Below, piece after piece: positions 59,937 to 64,000 of a stretch of 64,000 nucleotides of DNA. A model generated the notes under the pieces. It saw only the letters and a list, made by a program, of their open reading frames with translations. It had not been told where the DNA came from and searched no databases. The translations under genes and the position numbers were made by a program. The DNA lies in NCBI RefSeq assembly GCF_001685395.1, contig NZ_CP014167.1, positions 496,001 to 560,000 on the forward strand, in the 5' to 3' direction. The stretch's first letter is position 1; each line of letters opens with the position of its first letter. The stretch comes from Paenibacillus yonginensis (GTDB lineage: Bacteria > Bacillota > Bacilli > Paenibacillales > Paenibacillaceae).

Positions 59937-61067
59937 TAAGCTGTCAAGGGTTTGATCAGGAGCATTTATCTTTTCATTTTCTGGACAGGTCCAGCTGTTC
60001 CTGCCCGTTGTGTTCGTGTTATCGGCGTCCGGAAGCGAACCGGTGCAGGCCAGAAGGGAACCTTTCCAATCATTGTAGGTTCTCCAGGCTTCGCCGGTGT
60101 CGAGCAGGCTTTTGCAGATATAAAGGCCTTCTTCAATTGAGTCGGCTTTCCCGGCTATGTACAGCCGCACTGCGGCATTCAGCAGGGTTTGATTATAAAA
60201 GGCCATATGCCCGCCTCCCCGGAGGACCTCTTCAGCCGTTCGAAGCTGCAGGGCGGCCGACCAGTCCAGCTCGGGCACCTGGGTGTCGAGCCCCATCATC
60301 TCCGGATCGATGACGTCGATGGAAGAGGTTCCATTCCGGACGATATAAATCCGGGTGGCCCGGTCAATAAACAGATCGTCCGAACCTTCCTGCCCCTGGA
60401 TTACCCAAGCATTCTTATAGTTTAGTTGGGTCAATAAACGGGAGATGCGGTCGAACACCGTGTTGTGGTAAATGCCAAAGGTCAGGTAGGAAGAGGTCCC
60501 GTAATCCACCAGCTTCTCGGCCGTATTAAAGATCGTGCGCATCCCCAGCTCCTCGCGAATAGGGCGCAGCGCGGCCAGCTTGGGGGACCAGTTATCGGCA
60601 TTGACGTACAAGACACCGCTTAGGCGTGCGGCGGCGATGAAGGCTTCTGGCAACAAGCTTTCGGCATCAACGCCTGCTGCGGCAAAAATGTCCTGCAGGG
60701 TAATGCCCCATTTCGGCGGCAGGGAAGCGCTGCCGTGCAGCGTAACAGGCAGCCCGGCCGCAGAAAGCAGGAAGGCGGCCGGAAAGGTGGAAACAAACGA
60801 TGATTTCCGTCCGTCATAAGGGCCTGAACAGTCGAGATTGTCCGGGAAAATCGTAACCCGCCGGGCATATTTCCGGCAAGCATGGACGAAGGCCTCCAAT
60901 TCAGGAATGGATTCCAGTTTAATCCGTTCAGCAGCCAGAAACGCTCCGGTCTGAGCCGGAGTGGATACGGAATTCAGGATCGCTTCGGCTGCATGGAAGG
61001 CGTCTTGGTAGCTTAGATCTCTTGCCCCGCGTTTGCCCCGCGCGACTTCTTTCAAATGATTGATCAT
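59916..61067 (-). CDS. Anthranilate phosphoribosyltransferase-like protein (TrpD2 type)
   Basis: A 383-residue protein of the TrpD fold. The N-terminal helical domain (VARGKRGARDLSYQDAFHAA) and alpha/beta core are recognisable. The PRPP loop GTGGD of true TrpD is replaced by CSGPYDGRKS, and the HGN motif by LHGSASLPPKWG, so trypophan synthesis activity is doubtful; it is closer to the TrpD2/YbiB group, some of which bind nucleic acid. The ATG at 61067 follows AGGAGG. It is 18 bases downstream of the ANTAR gene on the same strand, so the two are one operon next to nirB. Confidence 0.75.
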   Translation of the reverse strand: MINHLKEVARGKRGARDLSYQDAFHAAEAILNSVSTPAQTGAFLAAERIKLESIPELEAFVHACRKYARRVTIFPDNLDCSGPYDGRKSSFVSTFPAAFLLSAAGLPVTLHGSASLPPKWGITLQDIFAAAGVDAESLLPEAFIAAARLSGVLYVNADNWSPKLAALRPIREELGMRTIFNTAEKLVDYGTSSYLTFGIYHNTVFDRISRLLTQLNYKNAWVIQGQEGSDDLFIDRATRIYIVRNGTSSIDVIDPEMMGLDTQVPELDWSAALQLRTAEEVLRGGGHMAFYNQTLLNAAVRLYIAGKADSIEEGLYICKSLLDTGEAWRTYNDWKGSLLACTGSLPDADNTNTTGRNSWTCPENEKINAPDQTLDSLKNLPFA

Positions 61068-61085
61068 CAGATAAGCGTCCTCCTC

Positions 61086-61688
61086 TTAAGGTTTATGCAG
61101 CAGCTGGTAAGCTTTGACGATCGAGGTCGCTACATCGACCAGACGTTTTCGTTCGTTCATGGCTTCTTTGCGCAAATATTCGTAGGCTTCGGATTCGGAA
61201 ATGTTCCGGGTTCTGGACAGGATGCCCTTGGCCATATCGATCCACTTTCGCTCCTCGAGCCGTGATAGAAGCTGCTCCCGTTCCTTCTTCCATTGCTGCT
61301 CGGCAAAAAACTGCCTGGCACTGAAATGCAAAGCCCAATGGATCTCTGCCGGAAGCATCGATGAGGAAAGGATGCCGTCCGCCGTAAAATCATCCTCACA
61401 GGCGGCGGCGGACAAATCCGAGGTGATTTCCGAGCACCACCAGAGCGCCGGGACGGATTTACTGCTCAACAGCTCTTTGCGCCAGTCCGAATAATCCGAA
61501 ATCGGAATAACCAGGATGGAAGCATCGGCATCAGCCAGCTTCCGCTTCGCTTCCTCCAAACTCGTTGCAGCCGTCACCTGATAACCGCTCTGAATCAGCA
61601 GCTTTTCGGCGGAAGCAGCTTCAGAGGCGAGGAGGCGGTTCTGTTCTGAATGGGCTAACCTGCTTCTGATGACCATTAGGGAGTGCAT
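61086..61688 (-). CDS. ANTAR-domain RNA-binding antiterminator (NasT-like)
   Basis: A 200-residue response-regulator-like protein. The C-terminal ANTAR domain (about 135-195: RLEERKWIDMAKGILSRTRN, ISESEAYEYLRKEAMNERKR) binds two-hairpin RNA. The N-terminal receiver-like domain lacks the usual acidic pair and the phospho-Asp (ASILVIPISDYSD in its place), so it is unlikely to be phosphorylated. The ATG at 61688 follows GGAGTC. It is divergent from nirB, whose leader holds the matching RNA hairpins, so it is the probable antiterminator of nirB. Confidence 0.88.
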   Translation of the reverse strand: MHSLMVIRSRLAHSEQNRLLASEAASAEKLLIQSGYQVTAATSLEEAKRKLADADASILVIPISDYSDWRKELLSSKSVPALWWCSEITSDLSAAACEDDFTADGILSSSMLPAEIHWALHFSARQFFAEQQWKKEREQLLSRLEERKWIDMAKGILSRTRNISESEAYEYLRKEAMNERKRLVDVATSIVKAYQLLHKP

Positions 61689-61786
61689 GGTTCGGGACTC
61701 CTTTAGTTTGATTATGTAACATTATATAACACGTCTTTATGTTGTCTAGCTGATTTTAAATAAAAAAATTTTATATGTCAGAATTA

Positions 61787-61815
61787 TTGACGTCATCCGC
61801 TTCAGCCTGTATAGT
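61787..61815 (+). promoter_or_regulatory. Promoter of the nirB transcript
   Basis: TTGACG (61787-61792), a 17-base spacer and TATAGT (61810-61815), about 22 bases before the ANTAR hairpins. Confidence 0.75.
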
Positions 61816-61836
61816 TTTGCTATAAATAACTTGCAC

Positions 61837-61932
61837 GGATACAATGGCGTATTCGTTACATGAGGCAATGAAGCCTGTTTTCATTCCTGCTGGAAGCTTG
61901 CAGCTGTCCGGTAGGGGTGATGCAGGCTTTTT
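61837..61932 (+). promoter_or_regulatory. ANTAR two-hairpin antitermination leader of nirB
   Basis: P1 is GGATAC (61837-61842), loop AATGGC, GTATTC (61849-61854). P2 is AGGC (61863-61866), loop AATGAA, GCCT (61873-61876). Both hexaloops have A at position 1 and G at position 4, the known ANTAR signature. A terminator follows: AGCTTGCA (61895-61902) pairs with TGCAGGCT (61921-61928), then TTTT. The ANTAR protein should bind the dual hairpin and prevent termination. Confidence 0.88.
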
Positions 61933-61966
61933 CTGTTTTCCTCTAAGACAAAGGAGCGTGGAGTGG

Positions 61967-64000
61967 ATGAACAAGAAACAAAGGCTGGTCATGATTGGGA
62001 ATGGAATGGCTGGACTGCGCATGCTGGAGCATCTGCTCAAGCTGGCGCCTGAACGTTATGAAATAACCATTTTTGGGGCCGAACCCCATCCCAACTACAA
62101 CCGAATCATGCTGTCCTCAGTGCTCGCCGGGGGAGCCGATATGAACGAAATTATTATTAATGATCTCAACTGGTATAAGGAACATCAAATCACGCTGCAT
62201 ATGGGGCATACAGTAACACAAGTAGATACTGGCGAGAGGAAGGTTGTTTCGGATCAGGGTATTGAGGCCGGTTATGACGTCCTGGTGTTGGCGACAGGCT
62301 CCAATCCTTATATGCTGCCGCTTCCGGGCGCGGACAAGGAAGGGGTGATTGCCTTCCGGAGCATTCGGGACTGTCAAACCATGATAGAGGCCTCCAGGAA
62401 ATACAGCAAAGCCGCCGTAATCGGCGGGGGACTGCTTGGACTGGAAGCGGCTAGAGGGCTGCTTAATTTGGGGATGGAGGTTTCAGTCGTTCATATTCAT
62501 CCTTATTTGATGGAAAGACAGCTGGACGAGACCGCCTCCCGGATGCTTCAGCGAGAGCTTGAGAAGCAAGGGATGAAATTTCTGTTCTCCAGGCATTCGG
62601 AAGCGATTCTGGGCCATAGGCGAGCAAGAAGCCTGACATTTGCGGAAGGCGGAAGGATTGAAGCCGATCTTGTTGTTATGGCGGTTGGCATCCGGCCTAA
62701 TGTAGAGCTGGCTAAACGGGCGGGGCTGCAGGTGAACCGGGGTATCGTGGTCAACGACTTCTTGGAGACGAGTACGGCCGGCGTTTATGCGCTTGGCGAA
62801 TGTGCGGAGCATCGGGGAATCGCTTATGGTCTGGTCGCTCCGCTGTATGAGCAGGGGGCGGTATTGGCCAAACGGCTTGCGGATGTGCCTGCGGAAGGTT
62901 ACGCAGGTTCGGTTACCTCGACCAAACTTAAGGTGTCGGGGGTGGATGTTTTTTCGGCAGGGAATTTTAGAGAGCAGGAAGGAACCCGTGTTCTCCGCTA
63001 CCAGGACGAGTTGGAAGGGACATACAAGAAGCTGGTCATCCAGGATAACAGGCTGGTGGGGGCCGTATTGTTCGGAGATACTTCGGACGGAGCCGAGTTG
63101 TTCTCATTAATGAAGAAAGGCGAATCGGTACAGGGCCGGGAAAAAGAATTGCTGTTAGGCGTTCCGGCAGACGCCTTATCCAAGGGACCCGGCAGCGGCA
63201 GACTTGAGACCATGCCGGAAGATGAAATCGTCTGCGGCTGCAACGGCGTATCCAAAGGAACGATCGTGCAGGCCATTCAGGAGCAGGGCTGCGCCAGCGT
63301 GGGCCAAATCAAGGCGTGCACCAAGGCCTCCGGCTCCTGCGGCGGCTGCAAACCCGAGGTCGAAGGACTGCTCCGGATTTATGCAGGCGAAGCGGCGCTT
63401 GACGTGAAGGAAGGGATATGCGGCTGCACCTCCTTGTCCCGGGATGAAGTGGTGGCCGAAATCAAACGGATGCGGCTCATGACCGTCAAGGAAGTGATGA
63501 ATGTGCTTGGCTGGAGCACCGAAGAAGGCTGTACGAAATGCCGGCCAGCCCTGAACTACTACCTTGGCATGCTGTGGCCGGAGGATTATGTGGATGAGAA
63601 GGAATCCCGGGTGACCAACGAGCGGTTCCATGCCAATATTCAGAAGGACGGCACTTATTCGGTTGTGCCGCGGATTTACGGAGGCGTAACTTCTCCATCG
63701 GAGCTTAAGAAAATAGCCGAGGTGGCTGAGCAGTTTGAGGTGCCGATGGTCAAGTTCACCGGCGGACAAAGGCTCGACCTGCTGGGGATCAAGAAGGAGA
63801 ATCTCCCGAAGATCTGGGAGGCGCTGGATATGCCCTCCGGCCACGCTTACGGCAAAACGCTGCGTACGGTCAAAACCTGCGTCGGCAATACGTTTTGCCG
63901 CTTTGGAACTCAGGATGCAATCGGAATGGGCATCCGGCTTGAGAAGGAATTTGAACGTCTGAACACACCGGCCAAGGTGAAGCTGGCCGTATCCGGATGT
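61967..64000 (+). CDS. nirB: Nitrite reductase (NAD(P)H) large subunit, incomplete
   Basis: The first 678 residues of an assimilatory nitrite reductase large subunit (NirB/NasD, about 800 in full). The N-terminal FAD/NADH domain has VMIGNGMAGLRMLEHLLKL and AAVIGGGLLGLEAARGL. BFD-like 2Fe-2S cysteines are in IVCGCNGVSKGT, CTKASGSCGGC and ICGCTSLS. The sulfite/nitrite reductase ferredoxin-like and siroheme 4Fe-4S part follows, with CVGNTFCRFGTQDA. The frame is open at the window edge. The ATG at 61967 follows AAGGAGCGTGGAG. Controlled by the ANTAR leader just upstream. Confidence 0.93.
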   Translation, partial: MNKKQRLVMIGNGMAGLRMLEHLLKLAPERYEITIFGAEPHPNYNRIMLSSVLAGGADMNEIIINDLNWYKEHQITLHMGHTVTQVDTGERKVVSDQGIEAGYDVLVLATGSNPYMLPLPGADKEGVIAFRSIRDCQTMIEASRKYSKAAVIGGGLLGLEAARGLLNLGMEVSVVHIHPYLMERQLDETASRMLQRELEKQGMKFLFSRHSEAILGHRRARSLTFAEGGRIEADLVVMAVGIRPNVELAKRAGLQVNRGIVVNDFLETSTAGVYALGECAEHRGIAYGLVAPLYEQGAVLAKRLADVPAEGYAGSVTSTKLKVSGVDVFSAGNFREQEGTRVLRYQDELEGTYKKLVIQDNRLVGAVLFGDTSDGAELFSLMKKGESVQGREKELLLGVPADALSKGPGSGRLETMPEDEIVCGCNGVSKGTIVQAIQEQGCASVGQIKACTKASGSCGGCKPEVEGLLRIYAGEAALDVKEGICGCTSLSRDEVVAEIKRMRLMTVKEVMNVLGWSTEEGCTKCRPALNYYLGMLWPEDYVDEKESRVTNERFHANIQKDGTYSVVPRIYGGVTSPSELKKIAEVAEQFEVPMVKFTGGQRLDLLGIKKENLPKIWEALDMPSGHAYGKTLRTVKTCVGNTFCRFGTQDAIGMGIRLEKEFERLNTPAKVKLAVSGC

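Noticed and set aside
1-64000. CRISPR array or prophage
   Set aside because: No regularly spaced identical repeats with variable spacers, no cas genes and no phage structural or integrase genes were seen. The repeats at 36-95 are too few and too short.

Overview
The window reads as chromosome of a low-to-mid GC, endospore-former-type Firmicute, most likely Paenibacillus or a close relative. The reasons are strong AGGAGG-type ribosome binding sites, intrinsic terminators after most genes, Bacillales-style riboswitches (cobalamin, preQ1-I, c-di-GMP-I), and a gene set typical of that group (Ohr, PurU, LplJ-like ligase, QueCDEF, YigZ). Species-level assignment is not possible from what I can see. 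Most of it is ordinary core and accessory chromosome. The only mobile element found is one group II intron.

Layout: 1-4.6 kb holds an XRE regulator, tRNA-Leu(GAG), an Mn/Fe NRAMP transporter, Ohr and three small genes. 4.6-15.6 kb is a ten-gene Tad/Flp-type pilus or secretion operon: TadZ-like ATPase, TadA, TadB, TadC, Flp-like pilin, two TadE-like pseudopilins, a large DUF5702-like protein, a prepilin peptidase and a DUF6382/FHA protein. A strong terminator hairpin stands between its likely promoter and its first gene. 15.7-26.7 kb carries housekeeping genes: an epimerase, endonuclease IV, PurU, transketolase, a hydroxyisobutyrate-type dehydrogenase, Pgi, YigZ, a TetR regulator and a lone CysA-type ATPase. 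26.8-32.8 kb has a NEW3-domain protein/ABC ATPase/permease operon, divergent from an ECF sigma/anti-sigma pair, then an MBL hydrolase. 32.8-38.2 kb has a HAD phosphatase, lipoate ligase and a B12-riboswitch-controlled BtuFCD operon. A group IIC-like intron is inserted directly behind that operon's terminator (38.2-40.1 kb).

40.2-49 kb holds a chemoreceptor, a queuosine-precursor transporter, an M24 peptidase, a decayed MBL hydrolase, a 2-hydroxyacid dehydrogenase, and a MarR regulator with two palindromic operators facing two tandem alpha/beta hydrolases. 49.2-55.2 kb holds the preQ1-riboswitch queCDEF operon, a CDF metal exporter, SpeD and a radical SAM/SPASM protein.

55.3-59.9 kb is the part I consider most novel. 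A c-di-GMP-I riboswitch with a terminator platform, behind a promoter that also resembles a motility-sigma site, precedes an operon of a GAF protein, a ThDP-dependent carboligase/decarboxylase, a small STAS-like protein and a KAS III-like enzyme that seems to keep only the catalytic Cys. A second copy of the small STAS-like protein follows. This looks like a c-di-GMP-controlled small-molecule pathway of unknown product. 59.9-64 kb holds nitrite/nitrate assimilation: a TrpD-like protein with altered PRPP motifs and an ANTAR protein run leftwards. NirB runs rightwards off the window edge behind a two-hairpin ANTAR antitermination leader.
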